From Charina bottae (taxonomy: Eukaryota; Chordata; Lepidosauria; Squamata; Charinaidae): DNA of 64,000 bases. Positions 11,294 to 22,644 of the stretch are shown here, piece after piece. Made by a program: the position numbers and the translations under genes. The notes below the pieces were generated by a model. The model ran no database searches. It saw only the letters and a list, made by a program, of their open reading frames with translations, and had not been told where the DNA came from. Position 1 is the stretch's first letter. Every line of letters begins with the position of its first letter. The DNA is taken from positions 36,010,501-36,074,500 of the forward strand of contig JALMGJ010000008.1 of NCBI GenBank assembly GCA_023362775.1, written 5' to 3'.

Positions 11294-11440
11294 TGAATCA
11301 TTTCATCCTGGGAGGAGGTTAACAATGTAATATAGTCTTTCCAACTTGGCGCTCTCCAAATGTGCTGGAGGACAACTCCAGAGAACTCCAACTTCCTGAA
11401 TTTCCAATCAGAATGGCCATTGGCTAGCTTGCTTGAGGAT

Positions 11441-11674
11441 TGTTGTTCAGTTGTTTAGTCGTGTCCGACTCTTCGTGACCCCAGGGACCATAGCACACCA
11501 GGCCTTCCTGTCCTCCACTGTCTTCCAGAGTTTGCTCAAGTTCATGTTCATTGCATTGGTGATGCTATCAAACCATCTCATCCTCTGCCGTCCCCTTCTC
11601 CTTTTGCCTTCAGTCTTTCCCAGCATCAGGGTCTTTTCCAGTGAGTCCTCTCTTCGCATTAGGTGGCCAAAGGT
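11441..11674 (-). mobile_element. BovB 3' fragment
   Basis: Read on the minus strand, it encodes the last ~75 residues of the BovB protein (GHLMRREDSLEKTLMLGK, then GKRRRGRQRMRW and AMVPGVTKSRTRLN) and ends in the BovB tail. A 10-bp duplication GCTTGAGGAT flanks it (11431-11440 and 11675-11684). It belongs to the same subfamily as the 6668 copy. Confidence 0.92.
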
Positions 11675-12187
11675 GCTTGAGGATGCTGGGAGTCTAAAGT
11701 CCAGTGCAACCATAAGGCACTATGTTAGCAATGTCTGTTGTTTGTGAATGAAGGCTTGTGAATACAAGCCACAGATTAAATCTGTAACAACTCCATCTCA
11801 TGGAAGCAGGTGCTGGGAGGAGGAAACCTTGGCAATGATCCTTCATGTAAAAACAGTCACATGGATTCCTCAGTAAGGTAGCATTTTAACTTCCCAAACT
11901 ACCATGTTTCCTAAAATGACACTACTTATTAAAAGGGTGATTTTTTTCAATGGGGCTATTGAAAGATTGCCTGGTAAATTACTCAGTATAGAACAGTACA
12001 TCAGTAAAGAAATTAGATACTGCATCCTATACAGTTGAATGCCATAAATAATCAACAGAAATCACTCATAAAACCACATTGTTAGAAAAAGTTACTAGAG
12101 GCCATATGAGTTCATTTTAAATGTCCCCTTTGTTCATACAGGGTGCATTGGTTTGTCTGTTGCAGAACATCAACAAGTTTCCCTTGG

Positions 12188-12236
12188 GAGGGAGATGGGC
12201 GGTTATAGAAATTCAACAAATAAATAAATAAAATAA
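12188..12236 (+). mobile_element. L2-type 3' tail remnant
   Basis: GGGAGATGGGCGGTTATAGAA followed by AACAAATAAATAAATAAAA is the terminal box and tail of an L2-like LINE. Nothing else of the element is clear upstream. Confidence 0.45.
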
Positions 12237-12793
12237 GTTCTGAATGCAGCATTGTCCAGATCCCCAAATCTGGGAGGCAATAGCATTATTGTCATTTCAA
12301 TGGAAATACTGGAAAAAAATGTAAGCAGCTTTTCACTTTTGAGAATTCAGTTCTTTTTTAACTTTGTCTTCACAAAGGAGGGTTTCAAAAATGACTGTTG
12401 GTCAAGGGAGCAATTTTTGGTTTTCTTCCCCCCTCCTGAAGAATGTTCTTAAATTACTGTGTGTTGGATGCAAAAACCGCTATGTGTGAATAGAAGCCAC
12501 TTCTTCTAGTAGAAAGAGAAGTTGTTGATTTCTCCCCCTCCCTCACTATGAAACTATATTTCCCTTCCATATTGTCACTTGGACAACAATCTAAGCAGGC
12601 AAGCAGATAGGTCCACTGATCACAAAATTCACCATAGTGGTAAGATGTATTGTATTACTATTTTTTCACTGTAGTAGTCTTTCTAAAATTTGCAGCTTCA
12701 TACCATGAAGGATTGGAATTTTCATGCAAATATGTATCCTTTATTTCTTTATTTAGTCAATTACTGCCTCTCTAATACAAGTCTAATACAAGT

Positions 12794-13121
12794 AATAAGG
12801 GGCGTGATGGCTCAGCGGGTAAGACGCCAGGCTTGTCGATCGCAAGTTCGGAGGTTCGAATCCCTAGCCCCATGTGACGGAGTGAGCTTCCGCACTAGCC
12901 CCAGCTCTTGCCAACCTAGCAATTCGAAAGCATGCAAATGCAAATAGATAAATAGGTACCACTTTGGTGGGAAGGTAACAGCGTTCCGCGTGCATCATGT
13001 GGCCACATGACTGTGGAAGCGTCTTCGGACAACGCTGGCTCTTCGGCTAACAAACGGAGATGAGCACCGGCCCCTAGAGTCAGACACGACTGCACAACTG
13101 TGCAGGGGGAACCTTTACCTT
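12794..13121 (+). mobile_element. Sauria-type SINE, full length
   Basis: The element starts with a tRNA-like head (GATGGCTCAGCGGGTAAGAC, then GGTTCGAATCCC), runs through the SINE body with CAATTCGAAAGCATGCAAAT, and ends with a BovB-like tail and ACCTTTACCTT. A perfect 10-bp duplication TAATACAAGT lies at 12784-12793 and 13122-13131. It starts about 130 bp before the L1 target site. Confidence 0.93.
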
Positions 13122-13274
13122 TAATACAAGTCACCCAAATTTAGGCAGAGGGATAGCATGGTGTAGAAATTTAAACTGTAACTCACTAATTTTCACCAAT
13201 TTCCAATGTTACCTAGGCAGTTTTTACATTCTCCTTATTCCAAGATAAACAAGTTTAGAAATGCAGCCATATTT

Positions 13275-14540
13275 TGGCAGCGAGATATTTCTAAGTTTAT
13301 TTGGCAAGGGAAAAAACCAAGAGTAAAATATAAAGTCTTGCAAGACTCTAAGGAAAGAGGAGGACTAGGTCTGCCGGATTTGAAATTATATTATGCTGCT
13401 TGTTGCTTCGTTTGGATTAAAGAATGGATAGTTTTGAAAAATGAAAAATTATTGATTTTGGAAGGACATGAATTAAGATATGGATGGCATGGATATTTAT
13501 GGTACGATAAAGTTAAAGTTAATGTGGACTTTAAAAACCATTATATTAGAAGATCCTTGTTAAGAATCTGGAATAAATATAAATTAATCTTATGTTATAA
13601 AAGACCTTTATGGATTTCTACACAAGAAGCATTCTACAGAACAGAAGTAAGAAATAAAGATAAATGGTTAACCTATAAAGATTTTTTAAAGAAAGAACAA
13701 GGACAATATATAATTAAATCAATAGAAGAATTGGTATCAGAGGGATACAGCTTTCAATGGCTTTCATATATGCAGCTCGTAGAGAAATTTAAATTAGATA
13801 AGAAAGACTTTGAATTTGAACAAACCAAATCAGAATTTGAGTTACAACTATGTGAGACAGATGATCATCTAATTGCAAAAATGTATAAATTATTGTTAAA
13901 AGGTGAAATGGTAGAGGAACAAGTTAAAGACTGTATGATTAAATGGGCTAAAAATATTGGCCATAATATTCAAATGCAACAATGGGAAGATATGTGGACC
14001 AAAGGGCTAAAATTTACTTTGTGCTATAATTTAAAAGAAAACTTTTATAAGATGATGTACAGATGGTATATGACTCCACAAAAACTTTCTAAAATGTATG
14101 GAAATGTTTCCAACTTATGTTGGAAATGTAAAAAAAAAGAGGGGTCTTTTTACCATATGTGGTGGACATGTGAGATTGCAAAGAAATTTTGGACTCAAAT
14201 ACATGCATTGATGCAAAATATATTACAAATTTGAGTTCCATTTAAACCGGAATTTTTTTTACTGGGAATAATTGATGGACAACCTGGGAAGCAATTTACA
14301 AGGATTATGCAATACATGATTACAGCAGCAAGACTTATTTTCGCACAAAATTGGAAAAACCAGATATCGCCTACGATACAAGATTGGATGTTAAAATTGA
14401 TGGATATGGCAGAGAATGATAAACTGACATGTTTATTAAAAGAAAATCCAAATAATTATTTTCTTAAAGAGTGGAAACCATTAACTGACTATCTACAAGA
14501 TGCGGGAGGGGCAAAGCTTATATGGGGATTTGAAGATTAA
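13275..14540 (+). pseudogene. L1 ORF2 C-terminal fragment with one premature stop
   Basis: The frame encodes the C-terminal region of an L1 ORF2 protein, beyond the reverse transcriptase: ISKFIWQGKKPRVKYK, GGLGLPDLKLYYAA, MYRWYMTPQKLSKMY, and a Cys-rich CWKCKKKEGSFYHMWWTCE segment (C-x2-C-x7-H-x4-C). The frame is open except for one TGA at 14232-14234, then continues in the same frame to 14540. Open codons at 13206-13274 lie in target DNA, not in L1. The endonuclease and reverse transcriptase domains are absent, so it is inactive. Confidence 0.88.
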
Positions 14541-14562
14541 AATATATATATATATATATTGA
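14540..14562. repeat. (TA)n microsatellite in L1 3' UTR
   Basis: A short run of about ten TA units directly follows the L1 ORF2 stop region. Confidence 0.8.
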
Positions 14563-15210
14563 TAGTAATAGACAAGAAATATTCTTTAATGTTTTATATA
14601 GACCTAGCATGTAAGATAAAATTTTTAAAATACCATGACCAGATACAAATCGGAAGTTGACTAAATTCTATGTTTCAACTTTATCTTTTTTCCTTTTTTC
14701 TTTTACTACACTTTTTTATCTTTTCTTTTTTCTTGATTTGTATTTCCATTTTCTTTTCTGTTTCAAACTTTTATCTATGTAAAATAAAACCTAATAAAAT
14801 TAAAAAAAAAATAGAAATGCAGCCATATTTGTACAGTACAAGCTCTCACTTCTAGAAAACATAGCCAGTTCCAAACAATTGCATCTCATCGGTGCACATG
14901 TTGTTCTCAATTTCCATGTGGAATTCATCCACAAAAAAACTGAATGCAAATTATAAGCCATTTTTAAACATTTGTTCACGTCTCAGAATATTCACAATTT
15001 CAGAATTCAAGATCTGAGAATTTAGAGTGAAACTATCCATTCAAAAACTTGTAAAAAAAGTAACAACAAAGAGATTTGTGCTTTTCCTGTGTGTATGTGT
15101 GTTCTCCTATATTCTAGAGGAGTATGTTCTCCTCTGGAATGTAATAGTCTTGCCTCTGAAGATGCCAGCCTCAGTTCCTGGTGAAACATCAGGAAATTTA
15201 TTGTCTAGAC

Positions 15211-15468
15211 CAGAGCTTTCCAAACTGTGTGTGGCGACACACTTTTGTGTCGCCACACACAGTCTGGTGTGTTGCCACACAACCCGGAAGCGTCATCATC
15301 AGCGCTTCCGGGTTTTCCCGCGGCGACACACCAACTGCAGCGCGCAAAACCCGAAAGCAGCAGCAGTGCTTCCGGGTTTTTGCGCGCTGCCGCACTTCCG
15401 GGTTTTCCCGCAGCGACACACCAACGCTAGTTGGTGTGTCGCTGCGGGAAAAACTTTGGAAAGCCCTG
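15211..15468. mobile_element. hAT-type MITE with GC-rich hairpin interior
   Basis: Terminal inverted repeats CAGAGCTTTCCAAACTG and ACTTTGGAAAGCCCTG are flanked by 8-bp duplications GTCTAGAC (15203-15210) and GTCTAGTC (15469-15476). Inside are repeated and inverted copies of GCTTCCGGGTTTT and GGCGACACACCAAC, so the DNA can fold extensively. Frames open here are by-products of the repeats. Confidence 0.88.
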
Positions 15469-15904
15469 GTCTAGTCCATGGCCACTAAACCCTGAAGCCC
15501 AACAGTGCCCAACAGATACCATCCATGAAAGCCTATACCAGTATACTTTTCTGGTTTGTTTAGCTTTTGTTATAATTTTTTACTAGAATACTTTGATTGA
15601 AAACTATTTCTTTTGCTCTGGATTTACTTGTCTGAACCAAGCAAAACTTGTCCTCAATTCATTAGTTTCAGTATGCTTACTCGATCTGCTAGTGCAACTT
15701 AGATCTGGTTCATTGTTCTTTTCTGGAGATAGACAGAAGACACTACGGTCATGCTATAAATTTCATGGTAGTGGCTATCATGAAATCTTGAGAGACCAAA
15801 TTCTTTAAGTCAGCTATGTAAAGAAGTATCATCTCCTCCCTGCCTGGAAATTGATCACAGATCAATTTGTTTAGGTAGAAATGTTTTTGTCTGTTCCTTT
15901 GATT

Positions 15905-16034
15905 CAGCCTTCTACAACTTGATACCCAGATGTGTTGGAACTACAACTCCCATAATTCACAGCCTATATGACTAAAGTGAATTCTGGAAGTTTTGCTCAA
16001 AATATGTCTGAAAGGCTTGAGGTTGGAAAGGCTG
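15905..16034. mobile_element. Probable hAT-like MITE
   Basis: The ends CAGCCTTCTACAACTTG and GAGGTTGGAAAGGCTG are loosely inverted, and the middle has GGAACTACAACTCCCATAAT, a motif common in squamate MITEs. No clear 8-bp duplication is visible. Confidence 0.4.
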
Positions 16035-16204
16035 TTCTAATACTTATTTTTGCATCATCTGAAGGTGCTAATATCCAGTGCATAATTGCAGTTTTATAAG
16101 CCAAGGTTGGGTGGAGGGGACCCTTCCAAAGGTGGTTGTGAACTAGATTTTCTTAGACTGTATTTAATTCAAGACATGTAACAGGTAGAGATCCTACTGG
16201 TATA

Positions 16205-16565
16205 CAGGTGGTCCTCGCTTAACGACCACTCGTTCACTGACCATTCAAACTTGCAATGGTGCTGAATGAGTGGTACTTACGACTGGTTCTGAGTTCCAGC
16301 TGTCGCAGTGTCCCTGCAGTCATGTGGTTGCCATTTTCAACCTTCTTTGCTAGCTTCCGACAAGCAAAGTCAATGGAAGTCACAAATGGTGACCACATGA
16401 CATCCTCACTTAACAACCTGCAGTGATTCTCTTAATGACAGCAACAGGGACTGCCAGAATTGCCATTGCTAAGCAGCATGATCAAGTGACATTGTGCTTT
16501 ACAACCGTGTTGCTTAGTAACGACAATTCCGGTCCCAGTTGCTGTTGTAAACCAAGGACTACATG
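16205..16565. mobile_element. Tc1/mariner (Tigger-like) MITE
   Basis: The ends are CAGGTGGTCCTCG at the left and CAAGGACTACATG at the right, inverted with about 10 of 13 matches. Each is bordered by TA, the usual Tc1/mariner target duplication. The termini resemble Tigger-type elements. The interior is non-coding. Confidence 0.7.
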
Positions 16566-16567
16566 TA

Positions 16568-17822
16568 GATACAATCATCTTCCTGTACTGAATGTACATG
16601 GAGAGGCGAGCTGCTCCTGTGCATGGCCAACCTACACATCACTATGGTCCCGTGTCCATTCCATGGACATGTTATATAGAACCGTTCCTGACAAATCATT
16701 ATTATACTCCTTCACACAGCCAATTGACAGCTCCACTAGCTGTTACCATCAAGGAGAACATGCTTTAATCAAAAAGTGCAGAAAGATGGGTAATTGTGGA
16801 GACAGAAGAACCAAATACTGTGTTGATCAATTTTCAAGACTTCCTCTTTCTTGCTTCCCTAAGCCCTTTTTTTCTGTCTTTTAAAACTGCCTGAATAACA
16901 AGTGTTTTCCTGGTTCCTTGCTCTGTAAAACTGTTTCCCTAGCTGTAGGAAAAGAGAAACCCAACAGTCAAAAGCAGCAGTGCTATAGCATCACACCAGC
17001 TATTATTCAGGCACTTCCTTTCATTGCAGGGTATAAATTGGATTAGTAATGATAGTTTTTTGGAACTTTGTTCTTTTTCTTCTTGATTCTACACAGCAAG
17101 AGGCGTAAAACCACATCCCTGCATCCATTCCTATAAATACTCTTTCAACATTGATAACACAATGTTTTGGAAATCTTACCCACACAGATCTTTTCTATAA
17201 TGCATAGCAGTGATGCCTGTTAAGCAATGCTAATTATTCAAGTCATATTTGTCTCTTAATCAATCTTCATGTTCTTTTAATAAATCTTTGTGCATTTCAC
17301 ATCTTTACCCCATGACAAAATGCAAATGCCATGCAGGGTCCCTCATTTATTCCCAAAGCTAAATTGTATGCTTTATTATTTGCATAGGGTTGTCACTTGA
17401 TCACAGTTGAACAATTATTTATAGTCCAAATGTTCTCTGCCTAAGTCAGGGGAAACAGGGGCCTTTCCACGCTCCACATCCATCATCCTTAGTCAATATG
17501 GCTGCAGTAGAATACTAAGGATTTTATCAAGACTGCAATATTATCATGTACTCCAGACATACCTTCCTCTGTAACAGCAGCCTCTGCATAGGGGAGAGAT
17601 GAAGCTTTTTGGTACATAGTTTATTCCAACAATACAGACTCTTAGATGAACCCATTATTTATCTCCTTTGATTGCAAGTTTATGGAAAGTTCACACACCA
17701 TGGAGGGAAGCGAGAAGAAAGTAACACAGGTCCTGGTTTATATATTTCATGAACTCCTAATAGTTTTGGTTTAGCACAATGGATATCTCAGCCATAGTGG
17801 TTTATATGTCATACATAAAGTG
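16568..17822. other. Intronic stretch, nothing recognised
   Basis: No coding, RNA or mobile element signal that I can support. Base composition is ordinary. Confidence 0.5.
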
Positions 17823-17887
17823 CTGGCTGAGGAATTCTGGGAGTTGAAGTCCACACATCTTAAAGTTGCTAAGGTTGAGAAACACTG
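17823..17887. mobile_element. Half of a hAT-type MITE
   Basis: Only the right half of the GTTGAGAAACACTG palindrome family is present: GAATTCTGGGAGTTGAAGTC followed by GTTGCTAAGGTTGAGAAACA. The partner arm is absent. Confidence 0.7.
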
Positions 17888-18769
17888 TCTTTCATGATGT
17901 CTGAACCAGCCTATTAAATTCCTCTTTCTGGCCTAAATTTGTTCCCTTTTTTTAATGCCATGGTTTAAACTAGCAACAGCTGCAGAAACCAATATAGATT
18001 TGGACTACAGGAGGAAAGTTTGCTCCCTCTTCCCCAGCTGGGTGTCTCTAATACATACAGGAGACTGTAACTCACCATTCTCAGTCAGCATAGCCAAATA
18101 ATACCTACAGTAACAGGGCCTTTTTTTCCAGGAGAGTTTGGGGTAGAGGGGGTTGTTCCACTGGGATTTGCCTAGTTAAGATGTTTTAATGTGTTTCCCA
18201 CATCAGAATTTCAGTTTTCAGCATTCTTTTTGTTTTGACAAGAAAAGAGGGCTCAAGTTCCTGAAGTAGATGATTTTTGGGAAACCAAATATCATATGAA
18301 TCACTTTCAATATTTATTTGAGTAGAAAGGTGGACAGTACATGCATAAAATGAGGCCAGTATTCTTCTCCCACTGTTGCTTCCTAGATGTTTGGTGCTTC
18401 TAAGGCCAATGATAGCATGCTTCACTTATTGATTTACATTTGGAGACCAAATGAAAAATGAAACAATACAATGCACAGTATAAGACAAATAAGGCAAATT
18501 CAGGACAGAATTATAAAGCTGTTATGGAGAAGACCTCCACTTTATTTTATTTATTTATTTATCACATTTCTTCACCACCCATCTCGACAAACGCCTCCTG
18601 GGGTTTTCTGGTTAAAGTCTGCAAGTAAGAAGCAGGTGATTTCCGTATCTGACCAATCCATGCAGCAAGGGAAAACTGGGAATATTGTAAAAGGGATAAA
18701 GGAGTAGGATTGGTGCTAAGACTCTATAGCAGCATCAGAATAAATACAAAAGTGCTCCACATGAGAAAT

Positions 18770-19780
18770 GTTAAATGATCATATTAAGGCTATTATCTTG
18801 CAAGGGTAAGCACTCTTCTGTGAGTAGCAAAGGTAATGTAAAGATACTTGGGATCTTGAAACAGCTATGGAAGAGGTCCTTGAAGCAATAGAGGGGAATT
18901 TTAGTACTATGGTTTGGTATATCCAGAACAAGAATTCTCTCTTGAACTTCATCTATAGCTCTGTTGAGACCAAGAAACATGGGGACTGGAGCAGAAAAGC
19001 CACAAAAGGAAAGATCTTTGGCATCAGGTTTTTTTTTCCAGGCAGAAATAAGCTTACCATCAAAAGTCTGCTAAGCCAGCAATTTACCCCAAAAGGATTG
19101 TGTCAGCCAATATTTTAGATAGCAGATTCTCATTTGGGCTACTACAGAGGGGCACCCTAATTCTATCTCAAAGGAAGGTATTTGGAGTAGAGTGAGGGAT
19201 TTTCAGTAGAACTCTAACAAATATTAACTAGCTTCAAAGTAAAAATGCAAAGCTGAGCACTGAATAACAAAAGACTCAGAACTTTTGCTTTAAATAGCTT
19301 GATTGCAGCAGGAACCAAAATATTCCCATTGCAGCTGGCAAATGTAATAATTGCATTTACAGCCTTTTGAGCCCAGGCTATGACCTCACAATTTTGATGC
19401 ATCCAGAAAGTAGAGGAATGGATGAGAATATCTAAGTATTTGGACATCTGTACCTGCTTGATTTGAAAACCATTAATTTCTCTCTTATACTGGCAGTGTC
19501 TCTTAGCAAAGAGGGGCAACTTCATTTTGGAGTTATTTATTTTCAGTCCCTTGGCCTGACATTATTTTTCTAATGCTTGGATGGAATGACAAAGGCTAAC
19601 TTGGCTCAAGGAAAAAATGGCTATATCATTTGTGTACAGAAGCATGAAGTTAATCTGTGATTTAGCAAAGGAGGTAAAATTCACATTTAGAGAGAGCCTA
19701 TGTGATTCCATTAATACAGAAGTTATTGGCGGGGAGTAAGGCTACAATCTTGCTTATCCCACTTTTGCACAGGGATTGGG
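18770..19780 (-). pseudogene. Decayed non-LTR reverse transcriptase
   Basis: Read on the minus strand, fragments resemble the C-terminal half of a non-LTR RT. They include a YTNDIAIFS segment near 19640 (a damaged YADD active site), then KGLKINNSKMK-like and INGFQIKQVQMSKYLDI segments, AAIKLFKAKVLSLLLFSAQL near 19280, and a downstream VQERILVLDIPNHS segment near 18930. Stops and frameshifts separate them. It is unlike the BovB, L1 and L2 copies here, so it is another LINE clade (I cannot name it). Borders are approximate. Confidence 0.6.
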
Positions 19781-19854
19781 CCATGGTGGTGCCATTAGAG
19801 TCAGAGTCACATTTAATTTATATAAAGGCATCCTTCTGTCCTTGAAATAGCCTT

Positions 19855-20112
19855 TTCCACAGACAATGACCATTTCCCACTACTATAAAGCCATAAAGTC
19901 CTGGCTCTTTCAACAGATTCTGGGGTGAGGAGGAGTGATCTGTCCCATGATGGGAGATGTTTGTGTTATTTCTACTCTTCAGTGCACGTCATGTATTCTT
20001 TTGCTGATTCTGTTCCATTATTTTAGTTGTTATTTATATCACCTGATTGTGATATAAGCTACCTAGACTCATTTTGGGATTGAGATGGCATATAAATTGG
20101 TAAATAAATACT
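19855..20112 (+). mobile_element. L2/CR1-type LINE 3' end
   Basis: It shows the AAGTCCTGGCTCTTTCAACA coding remnant, a GATATAAGCTACCTAGACTC box and a TAAATTGGTAAATAAATA tail, the same layout as the 9395 copy but more diverged. Confidence 0.55.
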
Positions 20113-20644
20113 CTACTCTTCCAAGTGCATGGAGTCAAAATAATATGTTTAGTCAATGTGGCCCCATAACCCTCAAGTTAAGTGGTCCAAGATAGGTGTC
20201 ATGGCAGTCTTGTGGTTTTTAGTTTTTATTTTTCTCAAGCATTACTACTCAAAAATTTCATGCAAGGGATGCTTGTAAATCCCTTGTGAAAGTACATGTG
20301 AGACCATTCTAAACATAGCTCCATCATTGTTCAAACAATTCTACCAAACAAACTTTTGAGAGTACATATTCGAATCATAAAGAGTAGCTGCTGATAGATA
20401 TCCTTTATATGTGAAGCAACATACCAGTTTCAGTTCTGTAATAGCTTCAGTTAGCTCTTAAAAGCTAGTGTTTCTGCATAATTCTGGACAGCTTGTCAGT
20501 ATTCATTAACTCAATCACAGATGTTACTTGGTGGAGGGAAAGCTATGGTTATCTTTAGGTTGCTCTGACCATACTTGTGATCTGGGAAGCTTGATTTCCA
20601 TGTTACTCTTCCTTCATGTCTGTAGTTTTAATTGATGGAATCTT

Positions 20645-21106
20645 TGTTAGAGATATCGGGTTTCAACCAAGCACGTCTCACACAAGCTTGAAGGAGGAGG
20701 CAGCCCCTGCTGTAACCTAATATTACTTGCTTTGTGCGAGAGGAGCTGAATCCCAGTTTCCTGTTCCCTTCTCTTTCCTCTTTCTGCTAGAATTTCCTAC
20801 CAAGGAGGATGGGCCAGCTATGGCTCCCACATTGCTCATACTTCCATCCAGGTGGGCCACATTAGACGCATGTGGGTCACATCAGAACCAATTGCTCGCA
20901 TGCATGGACTGTCTCTACTAAGGAACTCTGAGTTACAATAAAATTGTAAACTCTTTTTTTATGTAACTTTACATTAACGTGTGAAGTGTGTTTATTTTGT
21001 GTTTTGAACTGATTAAGCCTTGTGCAAGTTTATGGGAACGCTTCTACTCTGCTATGTACTAATAATCTGCGTGGAGTTCTGGTATTACCATCCCAGAATT
21101 CCTACA
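20645..21106 (+). mobile_element. Solo LTR (462 bp) with 5-bp target duplication
   Basis: The block begins TGTTAGAGATATCGGG and ends GAATTCCTACA, flanked by a perfect ATCTT at 20640-20644 and 21107-21111. AATAAA at 20937-20942 fits a + strand LTR, with about 165 bp of R-U5 after it. No internal coding region adjoins it. Confidence 0.68.
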
Positions 21107-21172
21107 ATCTTGAGGTAATCCTTCTGATTCAGTAATGCTGTTATATGATTAAGATGGACCTAGGAAAAATCC

Positions 21173-21185
21173 CTATCTATCTATC

Positions 21186-21227
<42 letters not shown>
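21173..21227. repeat. (CTAT)n microsatellite
   Basis: About 13 CTAT units with one interruption (CTATCATCTAT near 21181). Confidence 0.95.
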
Positions 21228-21522
21228 TTTTGTAAACACAACCCATTCCAAGGAATCCTTTATAATGGTAAATCTACTTTTTCCAGTTCTTTTTACTGGA
21301 AGATTATGTTTCGTTACTTAAAGCAATAGAATCAATCTCCTAGATTATCGAAGAGTCATTGCTAATAATTGTATTCTCATACAATTATAGTTGCCGCTTC
21401 TTGTAGGAAATTGTACATTTTATAATTGTTCTTAGTTGCCCAAAGTTATCACTCCACAGATGTATAATGTTTGGGGTTTTGTGATAGCTGCCTGCTATCA
21501 GAGAGGAACTGGAAACAAAATG

Positions 21523-21727
21523 GTTGTTGTGGGTTTTCCAGGCTGTGTGGCCGTGTTCTGGCAGTTTTTGTTCCTAACGTTTCGCCAGTAGCTGTGGCTG
21601 GCATCTTCAGAGTAGCCACAGCTACTGGCGAAATGTTAGGAACAAAAACTGCCAGAACACGGCCACACAGCCCGGAAAACCCACAACAACCATCGGATTC
21701 CGGCCGTGAAAGCCTTCGACTATACAT
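21523..21727. mobile_element. Penelope-like palindromic insertion, family C
   Basis: Two nearly identical arms of about 75-80 bp are inverted about a centre near 21612. The right side also carries a tail (CCATCGGATTCCGGCCGTGA). A perfect 13-bp duplication TGGAAACAAAATG flanks it (21510-21522 and 21728-21740). The left arm holds, on the minus strand, the motif CTGAAGA-N-stem-GAAACG (21578-21610) shared with the palindromes at 31633, 36979, 53175 and 54186. I assign it to Penelope-like elements by that motif, the inverted-arm layout and the long duplication. No coding is left here, so the family call is an inference. Confidence 0.65.
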
Positions 21728-22644
21728 TGGAAACAAAATGTTTGCAACTGAAAAGTCAGAAGGAGTAAGATGTTCAGCAAAGATATTTCCTGATCTGAGA
21801 GGTTCACTCCTATTTCATTTATCTCCTAGAAGAGAAGCTTTGCATTGAATCCAAGATTTTGTGTGATTTGTTCTTGATAAAATCTTCCCAAAATTTGCAG
21901 ACTTCTTCATAAACTAGGCAGAAGAACTGGAGAATTAAGCTATTTGAAGGCAGAAGAAAGGAAAACTGATTTGTCCATCCTTAAACAGCACAGCTACAAC
22001 TGTGAAAATGGGTAGTTGGAGTTTTAAAAAAAGTGATAAAACCCAGCACCAGCATCAAAGCAACATTACCAGCCTTCACATAAGCTACACCTTTAAGCCA
22101 ATAGCAATCATGTGCTGCTTCCAAAATTAAGAAATAAATGCAGAGATTATTAACTTGCTTACTCATTGAATTGAGTGTTTGTTCTCTTTTACCAATGTTA
22201 GAGAGAAGCTAAAAAAAACTTCTGAATTCTAATAATCAGTGCAGGTACTTTTCTCCAACTGCGAGTTGAATTTTCTTCCAACTGGTATAAATTTTGAACA
22301 ACATCTCACTAGGTGGAGGGTGGTGTGTGCAGAATACTTAAGGGAGCAATTGAGAAAGAAGCTAATAATGTCAATAACTGCAGGGAAACCACTTCAGAAA
22401 CAGCAAGAATTTTCCTTAGAAGTAGTGCAGGTCTTTAAACAAATATGTGGTTCTCTGGCTGTTTTATAATAGACGTAGATGTTCTAGTTTATGAGGGGAT
22501 GGTACAGAAAGGCCTGGTCTGCTTTGCTGTGCTTTCTGTCTGTTGCATTTATATCATCTAGCTGACTTTGGAACATTAACACTGGAAATCTAAGCAGGGT
22601 TACACCTGCTACTTAATAGATTGCTACTAAGCAATCTCAGGACT

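Larger units (their letters stand above)
13275..14811 (+). mobile_element. 5'-truncated L1 LINE with 19-bp target duplication
   Basis: The flanks repeat TAGAAATGCAGCCATATTT exactly at 13256-13274 and 14812-14830, so both borders are fixed. The element starts inside ORF2, runs through a T- and AT-rich 3' UTR with AATAAA-type signals near 14783, and ends in an A-rich tail. The perfect long duplication indicates a fairly recent insertion. Confidence 0.93.

Noticed and set aside
15027..15488. 153-codon frame with repeated Arg/His/Thr-rich text
   Set aside because: Most of it lies in a hAT MITE with internal inverted repeats, and the repeated peptide text reflects those DNA repeats.
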